Positions 50,551 through 58,376 of a stretch of DNA of 64,000 nucleotides are shown here, piece by piece (positions within the stretch are counted from its first letter, which is position 1; every line of letters starts with the position of its first letter). Under the pieces are notes generated by a model. It worked only from the letters and a program-made list of their open reading frames with translations, was not told the DNA's origin and ran no database searches. Both the position numbers and the translations under genes were made by a program. The stretch is taken from assembly GCF_029846275.1 (NCBI RefSeq), contig NZ_JARVWS010000002.1, positions 1,178,001 through 1,242,000 of the forward strand. Reading direction: 5' to 3'. The stretch comes from Nocardioides sp. CER19. Its GTDB lineage: Bacteria; Actinomycetota; Actinomycetes; Propionibacteriales; Nocardioidaceae.

Positions 50551-52038
50551 GTGCCGACCTTGAGTGAGCTGGTGCGCAGCCACACCGACCTCGACGAGGC
50601 CGATGTCGCCTGGCTGCAGCTGCTCATGGCCGACTGGCAGATCGTCGCCGACCTCTCCTTCGCCGACCTCGTGCTCTGGCTCCCGGACCGCGACGGGCAG
50701 GGGTTCTGGGCGGGCGGCCAGATGCGCCCGACGACCGGCCCGACGGCGTACGTCGACGACGTGCTCGGCACCTTCGTCCCGGTCGGCCGCCGTCCCCTGC
50801 TCGACATCGCCTACTCCCAGGGTCGGCTGGTCCGCGAGGGCGATCCGGAGTGGCGTGACAACGTCCCGGTGCGGGTCGAGGTCATCCCCGTGCGCCGGGT
50901 CGGGCGCGTCATCGCCGTGATCGCGCGCAACACCAACCTGCTCGGCGTGCGGACCCCGTCCCGCCTCGAGCTGACCTACCTACAGACCGCCGCCGACCTC
51001 ACGCAGATGATCGCGAACGGCTACTTCCCGTCGTCGGGGCAGCGCAGCGACCACGCGGACACGCCGCGGGTCGGGGACGGCGCGGCGCGCGTCGACGCCG
51101 ATGGCCTCGTGGAGTACGCCAGCCCGAACGCGCTCTCCGCCTTCCGCCGGCTCGGCCTCTCGGGCGACCTGGCCGGCCTCGCGCTCGCCGACGTCACCCG
51201 CGAGCTGGTGCCGCCGCGCAACCGTCCCGACGAGGAGACCCTGAGCGCCGTCCTCGGCGGCCGCGCCCACCGCGACACCGAGATCGGCACCGAGCTCGTC
51301 TCGCTCATCGTGCGAGCCATCCCGCTGCGACCGGACGGGGAGCACATCGGCGCCCTCGTCCTGGTCCGCGACGTCACCGACCTGCGTCGCCGCGACCGCG
51401 AGCTGGTCACCAAGGACGCCACCATCCGGGAGATCCACCACCGGGTGAAGAACAACCTGCAGACGGTCGCCGCGCTCCTGCGGATGCAGGCGCGCCGGAT
51501 CGACTCCGCCGAGGCGAAGGGAGCCCTCGAGGAGGCGGTCCGTCGCGTGGGGTCGATCGCGATCGTGCACGAGACGCTCAGCCAGGCGGTCGAGGAGGTC
51601 GTCGAGTTCGACGACATCGCCGACCGGGTGGGCTCCGCGCTCGGCGAGGTCGGCGGCATCGGCGCGACGGTGCGGGTCCGGCGCGACGGCAGCTTCGGCG
51701 GGCTCGCGTCCGAGGTGGCCACGCCGCTGGCGATGGCGCTCACGGAGCTGCTGCAGAACGCCGTCGAGCACGGCTACCCGGAGGTCCGGTCGCCCGACTC
51801 GGCCGAGCCGGGCGAGATCGTCGTCCGGGTGCACCGCAGCACCGATCTGTTGACCGTGACGGTGGACGACGACGGTCGCGGACTGCCGGACGGGTTCGAC
51901 CTGTCCACGTCGACGAACCTGGGGCTGTCGATCGTGGGGACGCTGGTGGAGTCGGAGCTGGGGGGCAGGCTGAGCCTGGAGAACCGACCCGGGGGCACCG
52001 GCGCGCGTGCCGAGATCAGCGTGCCGCTGGGGCGATGA
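50551..52038 (+). CDS. PdtaS-like sensor histidine kinase (HisKA_2)
   Basis: A 495-residue cytosolic kinase. An N-terminal GAF-like domain (1-150) and PAS domain (about 165-285) precede HisKA_2 with EIHHRVKNNLQTVAALL (His at 296-297) and HATPase with LTELLQNAVEHGY and LGLSIVGTLV. This is the layout of mycobacterial PdtaS, whose partner PdtaR is an ANTAR antiterminator; no such partner is adjacent. GTG 50551 is set by TACGCT ending 6 bases upstream. Confidence 0.94.
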   Translation: MPTLSELVRSHTDLDEADVAWLQLLMADWQIVADLSFADLVLWLPDRDGQGFWAGGQMRPTTGPTAYVDDVLGTFVPVGRRPLLDIAYSQGRLVREGDPEWRDNVPVRVEVIPVRRVGRVIAVIARNTNLLGVRTPSRLELTYLQTAADLTQMIANGYFPSSGQRSDHADTPRVGDGAARVDADGLVEYASPNALSAFRRLGLSGDLAGLALADVTRELVPPRNRPDEETLSAVLGGRAHRDTEIGTELVSLIVRAIPLRPDGEHIGALVLVRDVTDLRRRDRELVTKDATIREIHHRVKNNLQTVAALLRMQARRIDSAEAKGALEEAVRRVGSIAIVHETLSQAVEEVVEFDDIADRVGSALGEVGGIGATVRVRRDGSFGGLASEVATPLAMALTELLQNAVEHGYPEVRSPDSAEPGEIVVRVHRSTDLLTVTVDDDGRGLPDGFDLSTSTNLGLSIVGTLVESELGGRLSLENRPGGTGARAEISVPLGR

Positions 52039-52043
52039 CCACC

Positions 52044-52298
52044 TCAGACGTTGGTGCGGACGCGGGCACGGGCGTTGCGCCGCTTGAGCGCACGCCGCTC
52101 GTCCTCGCTCAGCCCACCCCAGACGCCGTGGTCCTGACCCGCTTCGAGCGCCCACTGCAGGCACTGCTCGCGGACCTCGCACCGACGGCACACGGCCTTG
52201 GCCTCCTCGATCTGGAGGATCGCCGGACCGGTGTTCCCGATGGGGAAGAAGAGTTCCGGGTCCTCGTCGAGGCACGCCGAACGATGGCGCCAATCCAT
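52044..52298 (-). CDS. whiB1: WhiB-family iron-sulfur regulator (WhiB1-like)
   Basis: An 84-residue WhiB protein. The 4Fe-4S ligands are C9, C37, C40 and C46; GVWGG is at 58-62, followed by the basic AT-hook-like tail KRRNARARVRTNV. The length and spacing equal WhiB1, an essential NO-sensitive regulator that binds the housekeeping sigma factor. The 220-base upstream region is unusually AT-rich for this genome, as in other whiB leaders, and contains stretches such as TTGTTTAACG. It converges with the PdtaS-like gene. Confidence 0.95.
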   Translation of the reverse strand: MDWRHRSACLDEDPELFFPIGNTGPAILQIEEAKAVCRRCEVREQCLQWALEAGQDHGVWGGLSEDERRALKRRNARARVRTNV

Positions 52299-52522
52299 GG
52301 CTGGGGGATCCCTCTTTCCTTCGAATGTCGGGGGGCGCGGCTCCGGATCGTCGGTTCCGCAAGGCTCGGGGCGAGTGTGAACGCCTTCACGAGCGCACCG
52401 GTCTAGTTTTCCCAGATTTGGCACGTTAAACAAGGGTGAATCTTGGTGTGTTGGATCACCGCCTGCCCTCGGCGCGCCGAGGCGGTCTGCCGGGTGGGCA
52501 AGCCCCCTCGTAGGCTGCACCG

Positions 52523-52918
52523 GTGACCAGCAGTGCCGCACGCCACACCTCCCGGCCCGCGACCCTCTCGGTGGCGGTCGCGCTCGTCGCGCTCGAGGCG
52601 CTCGCCCTCATCGTGCTCGCGGTGCTCGAGCTGTCGAGCCTGAGCGTCGGCCGGCTGACGATGGGCGTGACGACCGCCGTCTTCTTCCTCGTGTACGCCG
52701 GCGCGCTGCTGCTGTGCGCCTACGGGCTGCTCCGCCTGGTCTCGTGGGCCCGCAGCCCCGTCGTGCTCGCCCAGCTCATCCAGCTCGGCCTGGCCTGGAA
52801 CTGGCGCGACACCCCGGCGGTCGCCGTACCGCTGGGGGTGTTCGCCGCCGCGATCCTCGCCGCGCTGTTCGCCCCGGCGAGCCTCGCCGCCCTGGAACCG
52901 CACGACGAGGACGACTGA
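52523..52918 (+). CDS. Small integral membrane protein
   Basis: A 131-residue protein with four hydrophobic helices (about 17-37, 46-70, 75-95 and 98-118) and an acidic C-terminus EPHDEDD. It resembles actinobacterial integral membrane proteins of unknown function found next to whiB or sigF genes. GTG 52523 is set by TAGGCT ending 6 bases upstream. It is divergent from whiB and converges with sigF. Confidence 0.88.
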   Translation: MTSSAARHTSRPATLSVAVALVALEALALIVLAVLELSSLSVGRLTMGVTTAVFFLVYAGALLLCAYGLLRLVSWARSPVVLAQLIQLGLAWNWRDTPAVAVPLGVFAAAILAALFAPASLAALEPHDEDD

Positions 52919-52924
52919 GTCGGC

Positions 52925-53725
52925 CTACTCCTCGGCGAGACCCTCCCGCAGCTGGGCGAGGGTGCGGCTGAGCAGCCGCGAGACGTGCATCTGCGAGACG
53001 CCGATCTCGTCAGCGATCTGCGACTGGGTCATGTTGCGGAAGAACCGGAGCAGCAGGATCCGCTTCTCCCGGTGGCCGAGCTCCTCGAGCAGCGGCTTGA
53101 TCGACTCCCGCAGGTCGATGTGGGCGAGGTTGACGTCGTCGATCCCGATGCCGTCGAGGATCGTCGCCGCGCCGTCCTCGGCGTCGTCGCCGGCGTCGAG
53201 GGAGAGGGTCGCGTAGGCGTTCCCCGACTCCAGGCCCTCGACGATCTCCTCGACGCTGCACTCCATCGCGGCGGCGAGCTCGGGGGCGGTGGGGGAGCGA
53301 CCCAGGGTCTGGGTGAGGTCGGCGCTCGCGGCGGCGATCTGCATCCGGAGCTCCTGCAGGCGCCGGGGCACCCGGATCGCCCAGCCCTTGTCGCGGAAGT
53401 GGCGCTTGATCTCCCCGAGGATCGTCGGGGTGGCGTAGGTCGAGAACTCGACGCCGCGGTCGGCGTCGAAGCGGTCGATGGCCTTGAGCAGGCCGATCGC
53501 CCCGACCTGGAGCAGGTCCTCGTAGGGCTCGCCGCGGTTGCGGAACCGCCGAGCGCAGTGCTCGACCAGCGGCTGGTGCAGCGCGACCAGCTCGTCCCGT
53601 GCGGAGGAGTGGGCCGGCGTGCCGGCCTGTTCATCGGCCAGCACGGCGAAGAGCGCCGCGCTGCGGCGCTTGACCCCGTCGTACCCCTCCCCGGCCTGCT
53701 CGTCCGGAGTCGACGCGTCGATCAT
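52925..53725 (-). CDS. sigF: SigB/SigF-family general stress sigma factor
   Basis: A 266-residue group 3 sigma factor. Region 2 has YEDLLQVGAIGLLKAIDRFD and FSTYATPTILGEIKRHFRDKGW; region 3 and region 4 follow, with LLLRFFRNMTQSQIADEIGVSQMHVSRLLSRTL. The ATG is one base after the stop of the anti-sigma gene, so the pair is translationally coupled. A sigma-F-type promoter lies before that gene. The regulon is expected to be general stress or stationary phase; the STAS/PP2C operon at 9135-12872 may be part of the control circuit. Confidence 0.96.
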   Translation of the reverse strand: MIDASTPDEQAGEGYDGVKRRSAALFAVLADEQAGTPAHSSARDELVALHQPLVEHCARRFRNRGEPYEDLLQVGAIGLLKAIDRFDADRGVEFSTYATPTILGEIKRHFRDKGWAIRVPRRLQELRMQIAAASADLTQTLGRSPTAPELAAAMECSVEEIVEGLESGNAYATLSLDAGDDAEDGAATILDGIGIDDVNLAHIDLRESIKPLLEELGHREKRILLLRFFRNMTQSQIADEIGVSQMHVSRLLSRTLAQLREGLAEE

Positions 53726-53726
53726 G

Positions 53727-54155
53727 TCAGCGGCCGGCTCCGAGGTGCGGCTCGGTGCGGCCGATGGACGATCCGGCCAGGAGGGTGATCTCGAAGATGC
53801 CCGGCTCGGCCCTGACCGTCGCCTCCCGTGCGAGGGTCGTGAGGACGGTCCACGCGAAGCTGTCGGCCGCCGGCGCCGTCGCGGCGCGGGCGGGGGTGGC
53901 GACGGTGATCGTGAGCTCGTGCGGGCGCAGCCAGAAGCGGGTCGTCAGGTCCGCGCCCGGGTCGGCCGCCTCGAGCACGAGCGCGGCCGCCTCGCCGACG
54001 GCCATCCGGACGTCCTCGAGGTCGTCGAGCGTGAAGTCGAGCCGAGCGGCGAGTCCCGCGGTGGCCGTGCGCAGCACGGAGATGAACGCGCCGTCGGTCG
54101 GGAGCCGGAGCTCGACGTCGGCGGTCGTGTCGCTGGCGATGATTGCCCTCCTCAC
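53727..54155 (-). CDS. RsbW-like anti-sigma factor kinase
   Basis: A protein of about 140 residues with the HATPase_c_2 fold of anti-sigma kinases: LEDVRMAVGEAAALVLEAA holds the helix with the catalytic Glu, though the usual N-box Asn is replaced. The Gly-rich lid is short, as in mycobacterial RsbW. It would hold SigF inactive and be titrated by STAS proteins. The start is uncertain: GTG 54155 has no ribosome site, whereas AGGAGG at 54152-54147 is placed for initiation at an ATC codon at 54140 or 54143. A sigma-F-type promoter is at 54182-54207. Confidence 0.9.
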   Translation of the reverse strand: MRRAIIASDTTADVELRLPTDGAFISVLRTATAGLAARLDFTLDDLEDVRMAVGEAAALVLEAADPGADLTTRFWLRPHELTITVATPARAATAPAADSFAWTVLTTLAREATVRAEPGIFEITLLAGSSIGRTEPHLGAGR

Positions 54156-54162
54156 AGGCGAC

Positions 54163-54200
54163 GGGGCCGGTTCCAGGGTTCCTACCCCGGAGCCGGCCCC
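54163..54200 (-). terminator. Hairpin between sodN and the anti-sigma gene
   Basis: GGGGCCGGTTCC and GGAGCCGGCCCC form a 12-bp stem with one G-U pair, extended inside by GGGT/ACCC around a TCCT loop. There is no T tract. It lies 25 bases after the sodN stop and overlaps the -10 and spacer of the sigma-F-type promoter. Confidence 0.55.
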
Positions 54201-54207
54201 GACAAAC
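54182..54207 (-). promoter_or_regulatory. Sigma-B/F-type promoter of rsbW-sigF
   Basis: GTTT (54207-54204), a 16-base spacer and GGGTAG (54187-54182) on the minus strand match the GTTT-N14-18-GGGTA consensus of SigF/SigB promoters. Transcription would begin near 54175. Autoregulation of the anti-sigma/sigF operon is known in mycobacteria, which supports the call. Confidence 0.6.
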
Positions 54208-54224
54208 TCGGCGAGTGCCAGAGC

Positions 54225-54626
54225 TCAGGCCTTCTTGGTCTCCCAGAAGATCTCGGCGATCTCGTCGATCTTCGCCAGGAGCTGGTCGGCGACAGCGCCG
54301 TCGAGGGTGCCCTTGGTGCCGGACGCTCCCGCGAGCTTGGTGGCCTCGTTGAAGAGGGTGTGCAGCTGCGGGTACTTCTCGAAGTGCGGCGGCTTGAAGT
54401 AGTCGGTCCAGAGCACCCACAGGTGGTGCTTCACGAGCTCCGAGCGCTGCTCCTTGATGATCACCGCGCGGGTGCGGAAGTCAGGGTCGGAGCTGTCGTT
54501 GGCCTTCGCGATGATGGCCTTGATCGACTCGGCCTCGATGCGGGCCTGGGCGGGGTCGTAGACACCGCAGGGCAGGTCGCAGTGTGCCGAGACCTCGAGC
54601 GTCGGTGCGAACAGTCGCGCGAACAT
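54225..54626 (-). CDS. sodN: Nickel superoxide dismutase
   Basis: A 133-residue precursor of NiSOD. After a 14-residue propeptide (MFARLFAPTLEVSA) comes the nickel hook HCDLPCGVYDPAQAR, in which H15 becomes residue 1 after cleavage and C16 and C20 bind nickel. The rest is the helical hexamer-forming domain, with LWVLWTDYFKPPHF. GAGGA lies 5 bases before ATG 54626. The processing protease gene is divergent and 50 bases away. The enzyme removes superoxide in the cytosol. Confidence 0.97.
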   Translation of the reverse strand: MFARLFAPTLEVSAHCDLPCGVYDPAQARIEAESIKAIIAKANDSSDPDFRTRAVIIKEQRSELVKHHLWVLWTDYFKPPHFEKYPQLHTLFNEATKLAGASGTKGTLDGAVADQLLAKIDEIAEIFWETKKA

Positions 54627-54676
54627 GCGGGTCCTCTCGTCGTGGAACGGAAGCGTCGGCTGCGACACTACTCCGC

Positions 54677-55030
54677 GTGTCGCGCCGCTCTCCACGGGTA
54701 CCCACTTCCTGGTCAGAGGCCCCGCTGGGCCTCGCTCGGGTCCGCGGTGCGTCCATGCGTCCGACCCTCGCTGCGGGCGATCGGCTGCTGGTCTCCTACC
54801 GCCGCCCACCCCGACCCGGCGACGTCGTCGTCGCCCGTCTCCCCGACGGGACGGTGGCGGTCAAGCGGGCCGCCGAGAGGCGTACGACGCCCGCCGGCAC
54901 GCCCGGCTGGTGGCTGCTCAGCGACGACCCCGACGTGGGCGTCGACTCGCGGCACCGCGGGGTCATCGCCGAGGCCGACGTGCTGGGCGTCGTACTCGCC
55001 AGGTGGTGGCCGCGCCCGCGGGTGCTGTGA
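54677..55030 (+). CDS. sodX: Nickel-SOD maturation protease SodX
   Basis: A 117-residue S24/S26 signal-peptidase-like protease that removes the NiSOD propeptide. Catalytic Ser is in GASMRPTLAAGD and Lys in VAVKRAAE. It lacks a clear membrane helix, as other SodX proteins do. GTG 54677 has GACACT ending 7 bases upstream. Divergent arrangement with sodN is the usual one. Confidence 0.94.
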   Translation: MSRRSPRVPTSWSEAPLGLARVRGASMRPTLAAGDRLLVSYRRPPRPGDVVVARLPDGTVAVKRAAERRTTPAGTPGWWLLSDDPDVGVDSRHRGVIAEADVLGVVLARWWPRPRVL

Positions 55031-55207
55031 GCCATCCCATAGGGACGATCCGGTCGGGCTGACCGGTGGCTGTGCGAGACTCGACGAACCGGGCCAACAT
55101 CCCGACACGTCCGCGATCACCCTCGCGTCGACCTCGCCTGACACCCCGGGCGGCCACCAGCTCACAGGTCACTCTCGTCCCTGGCCGCGTCAGAAAGCAC
55201 TCCTCCC

Positions 55208-56386
55208 ATGAACGACTTCGCCCACCCGTACGCCGGCGACCCGGTCTTCGACCTCCACCGCGGGGGCAAGATGCAGGTCGCGCTCTCGGTCCCGCTGACC
55301 GGCACGGCCGAGCTCTCGATGGCCTACACGCCCGGCGTCGCCCGGGTCTGCTCGGCGATCGCCGAGGATCCGTCCCTGGCCCAGCGCTACACGTGGGTGC
55401 CGAACACGGTCGCCGTCGTCACGGACGGCACGGCGGTCCTCGGGCTCGGTGACATCGGCCCGTCCGCCGCGATGCCGGTGATGGAGGGCAAGGCCGTGCT
55501 GTTCAAGCAGTTCGGCGGCGTCGACGGCATCCCGATCTGCCTCGACACGACCGACGTCGACGAGATCGTCGAGACGGTGGTCCGGATGGCGCCTAGCTTC
55601 GGCGGCATCAACCTCGAGGACATCTCGGCGCCGCGCTGTTTCGAGATCGAGGACCGGCTCAAGGAGCGCCTGGACATCCCGGTCTTCCACGACGACCAGC
55701 ACGGCACAGCCGTCGTCACCCTCGCCGCCCTGCGCAACGCGCTGCGGCTCACCGGACGCACGGTCGAGTCGACGCGGGTCGTGATCTCCGGAGCCGGCGC
55801 CGCCGGCGTGGCGATCGCGAAGATCCTCGTCGAGGCCGGCGTCAAGGACGTCTGCGTCACCGACCGGAAGGGCGTCGTGAGCTCCGACCGCGCCGACCTG
55901 ACGCCCGTCAAGCGAGCCCTCGCCGAGCTCACGGCGGACCGGCACGGCCGGTCCGGGACCCTGGAGGAGGCGCTCGTCGGCGCCGACGTCTACATCGGCG
56001 TCTCGGGCGGCACGGTGCCCGAGGAGGCGGTGGCCACGATGGCGGTCGACTCGATCGTCTTCGCGATGGCCAACCCCGATCCGGAGGTCCATCCGGACGT
56101 GGCGCGGCGTTACGCCCGGGTCGTCGCGACCGGGCGGTCGGACTTCCCCAACCAGATCAACAACGTCCTGGCCTTCCCGGGCATCTTCCGCGGTGCCTTC
56201 GACGCGCGCGCCACCGCCATCACCGAGGGCATGAAGCTGGCCGCCGCCGAGGCGCTCGCCGGCCTGGTCGGCGACGAGCTCGCCGAGGACATGGTCATCC
56301 CCTCGCCGTTCGACCCGCGCGTCGGTCCGGCCGTCGCCGCCGCCGTCGCCGAGGCCGCCCGCGAGGACGGTGTCGCGCGCGCCTGA
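55208..56386 (+). CDS. NAD(P)-dependent malic enzyme
   Basis: A 392-residue short-form malic enzyme that decarboxylates malate to pyruvate. YTPGVARVC holds the catalytic Tyr, the catalytic Lys is in MEGKAVLFKQFGG, metal ligands are in LEDISAPRCFEIE and VFHDDQHGTA, and GAGAAG is the nucleotide site. The phosphotransacetylase-like C-terminal domain of the long form is absent. The upstream 177 bases contain no gene; CTCCTCCC before ATG gives no ribosome site, and I see no clear riboswitch. Confidence 0.95.
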   Translation: MNDFAHPYAGDPVFDLHRGGKMQVALSVPLTGTAELSMAYTPGVARVCSAIAEDPSLAQRYTWVPNTVAVVTDGTAVLGLGDIGPSAAMPVMEGKAVLFKQFGGVDGIPICLDTTDVDEIVETVVRMAPSFGGINLEDISAPRCFEIEDRLKERLDIPVFHDDQHGTAVVTLAALRNALRLTGRTVESTRVVISGAGAAGVAIAKILVEAGVKDVCVTDRKGVVSSDRADLTPVKRALAELTADRHGRSGTLEEALVGADVYIGVSGGTVPEEAVATMAVDSIVFAMANPDPEVHPDVARRYARVVATGRSDFPNQINNVLAFPGIFRGAFDARATAITEGMKLAAAEALAGLVGDELAEDMVIPSPFDPRVGPAVAAAVAEAAREDGVARA

Positions 56387-56416
56387 CCGGTTCGCCCTCT
56401 CGCTAGGTTGGGACAC

Positions 56417-57406
56417 ATGTTCGCCGTCTACGCGCAGTCCATCTCCCGTGACGACCCGCTGAGCGGCCTGGTGGTCGGTGAGCGCCCCGACCCCGTGGCG
56501 CCCGACCCCTCGACGACCTCGGGGCAGGACTGGGCCACGGTGAGCGTCAAGGCCGCCAGCCTCAACCACCACGACCTGTGGTCGCTCATGGGCCAGGGGC
56601 TCAAGGAGGACGCCCTGCCGATGATCCTCGGCTGCGACGCGGCCGGCCTGGACGAGGACGGCAACGAGGTCGTGGTCCACTCGGTGATCAGCTCGCCCGA
56701 CTGGACGGGCGACGAGACGATCGACCCGAAGCGCTCGCTGCTGTCCGAGCGGCATCAGGGGACGTTCGCGGACAAGGTCGTCGTGCCGCGCCGCAATCTC
56801 GTCCCCAAGCCCGCGGGGCTCTCGTTCGAGGAGGCCGCGTGCCTTCCGACGGCCTGGCTGACGGCCTACCGCATGCTGTTCACGCAGGGGAACCTCAAGG
56901 CCGGCGACAGCGTCCTCGTGCAGGGCGCGGGCGGCGGCGTCGCGACCGCGCTCATCACGCTGGCCAGGGCCGGCGGTCTGCGGGTCTACGCCACCAGCCG
57001 CGACGAGACCAAGCGCAAGCGGGCGCTCGAGATCGGCGCCCACGACGTCTTCGCCAGCGGCGAGCGGCTGCCGGTCAAGGTCGACGCGGTCATGGAGACC
57101 GTCGGCGCCGCGACCTGGGCGCACACGATCCGGTCGCTGCGCCCGGGCGGCGTGATCGTCATCTCCGGCGCCACCTCCGGCCCGAACCCCGACGACACGA
57201 TGCTCACCCACATCTTCTTCCTGCAGCTCCGGGTCGTCGGCTCGACCATGGGCACCAAGGCGGAGCTGGCGTCGCTGGTCCAGCTGCTCGACGCGACCGG
57301 CACCCGGCCGCTGGTCGACCGGGTGCTGCCGATGACCGACGCGCGCGCCGGCTTCGAGGCGATGGCGAAGGGCGACCTGTTCGGCAAGATCGTGCTCACC
57401 CGATGA
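56417..57406 (+). CDS. Zinc-less quinone oxidoreductase-like dehydrogenase
   Basis: A 329-residue medium-chain dehydrogenase/reductase. NAD(P) motif LVQGAGGGVATAL is near 165-177; structural zinc cysteines are missing, so it belongs with quinone reductases or crotonyl-type reductases. It starts at ATG 56417 because TAGGTT ends 7 bases upstream; TTG 56408 is less likely. The stop overlaps the next gene's ATG (ATGA), making a two-gene operon with the SDR. Confidence 0.93.
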   Translation: MFAVYAQSISRDDPLSGLVVGERPDPVAPDPSTTSGQDWATVSVKAASLNHHDLWSLMGQGLKEDALPMILGCDAAGLDEDGNEVVVHSVISSPDWTGDETIDPKRSLLSERHQGTFADKVVVPRRNLVPKPAGLSFEEAACLPTAWLTAYRMLFTQGNLKAGDSVLVQGAGGGVATALITLARAGGLRVYATSRDETKRKRALEIGAHDVFASGERLPVKVDAVMETVGAATWAHTIRSLRPGGVIVISGATSGPNPDDTMLTHIFFLQLRVVGSTMGTKAELASLVQLLDATGTRPLVDRVLPMTDARAGFEAMAKGDLFGKIVLTR

Positions 57407-58089
57407 CCCCGACGGGCTCGGTCCGGCGAAGGCACCTGCTCACCGGTGCCGGCTCCGGCATCGGCCGCGAGCTCGCCCGTCGGCTCAGCCGTCGGGGCGA
57501 CGAGCTGTGGCTTGTCGTCCGCGATCCCGCCAAGGTCACCGAGGAGTTCCCGGACGCCCGGCTCATCGTCGCCGATCTCGCGGACAGTACGGCGATCGCC
57601 GGGCTCGACCTCCCCGACCGGCTCGACTCGCTCGTGCACGCCGCCGGTGTCGTCGAGCTCGGCGCGGTCGCCGAGCTCGACGAAGCGGCATGGACCGACC
57701 AGCTGGCGGTCAACCTGGTGGCTCCCGCGCTCCTCACCCGGGCGGCGCTCCCCGCCCTGCGGGCCGCCCGCGGCACCGCGATCTTCGTCAACTCGGGCTC
57801 CGGTCTGCGGGCCAACCCCGGCTGGGCGGCGTACGCGGCCTCGAAGTTCGGGCTGCGAGCCCTCGCCGACGCGCTCCGGCTCGAGGAGCGCGACCACGGC
57901 GTGCGGGTGACCAGCGTCTTCCCGGGGCGCACGGCGACGCCGATGCAGGAAAAGGTCCACCGCCAAGAGGGCAAGGACTACGACGAGTCCCACTGGATCC
58001 GGCCGGAGACCGTCGTCGACGCGCTCGTGTCGGTGATCGACCTGCCGGCGGACGCGACGATCCCCGAGGTGCAGGTCAGCCCGCGCTGA
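57403..58089 (+). CDS. Short-chain dehydrogenase/reductase
   Basis: A 228-residue SDR. The cofactor motif is TGAGSGIGRELA, NAG is replaced by HAAG, the Ser is in VNSGSGLRA and the active Tyr/Lys in YAASK. FPGRTATPMQ follows. Its ATG overlaps the stop of the quinone reductase-like gene, so both are made together and may act on one pathway. The substrate is not evident. Confidence 0.93.
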   Translation: MTPTGSVRRRHLLTGAGSGIGRELARRLSRRGDELWLVVRDPAKVTEEFPDARLIVADLADSTAIAGLDLPDRLDSLVHAAGVVELGAVAELDEAAWTDQLAVNLVAPALLTRAALPALRAARGTAIFVNSGSGLRANPGWAAYAASKFGLRALADALRLEERDHGVRVTSVFPGRTATPMQEKVHRQEGKDYDESHWIRPETVVDALVSVIDLPADATIPEVQVSPR

Positions 58090-58118
58090 TCCGGGTCAGC
58101 GGCCGGACACCGGCGCGC

Positions 58119-58295
58119 TCAGTCCTCGGGGTCGTCGAGCCGGGCGAGCCAGGTCGCGAACCGCTCGACGGCGGTCTCGAACTCGGGGTGGACGTCGACG
58201 AACGTCTGGAGCTGCTCCGCGAGCCACGCGAGGGTGACCTCCTCGTCGCCTCGGCGCCTCTCCAGCTCCTCGATGCCGCGGTCGGTGAAGTACAT
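58119..58295 (-). CDS. DUF6104 small protein
   Basis: A 58-residue acidic helical protein starting MYFTDRGIEELERRRGDEEV and ending WLARLDDPED. It matches the actinobacterial DUF6104 family of unknown function. GGGAGGA lies about 8 bases before ATG 58295. It follows kgd on the same strand, behind a strong hairpin, which is a common neighbourhood in related genomes as I recall. Confidence 0.87.
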   Translation of the reverse strand: MYFTDRGIEELERRRGDEEVTLAWLAEQLQTFVDVHPEFETAVERFATWLARLDDPED

Positions 58296-58316
58296 GGAGG
58301 CATCCTCCCAAATGCG

Positions 58317-58349
58317 AACGAGGGGCCGGTCGTCGACCGGCCCCTCGTT
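58317..58349 (-). terminator. Strong hairpin after kgd
   Basis: A 16-bp perfect inverted repeat (AACGAGGGGCCGGTCG / CGACCGGCCCCTCGTT) lies 27 bases past the kgd stop. It begins with AA and ends in TT, giving a short U tail in each direction. It separates kgd from the DUF6104 gene. Confidence 0.75.
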
Positions 58350-58376
58350 CCACGTCCGAGAGACGGACTCAGGCGA

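Noticed and set aside
55031..55207. Riboswitch before the malic enzyme gene
   Set aside because: No conserved riboswitch core or strong hairpin series was recognisable; only GC-rich leader sequence is seen.
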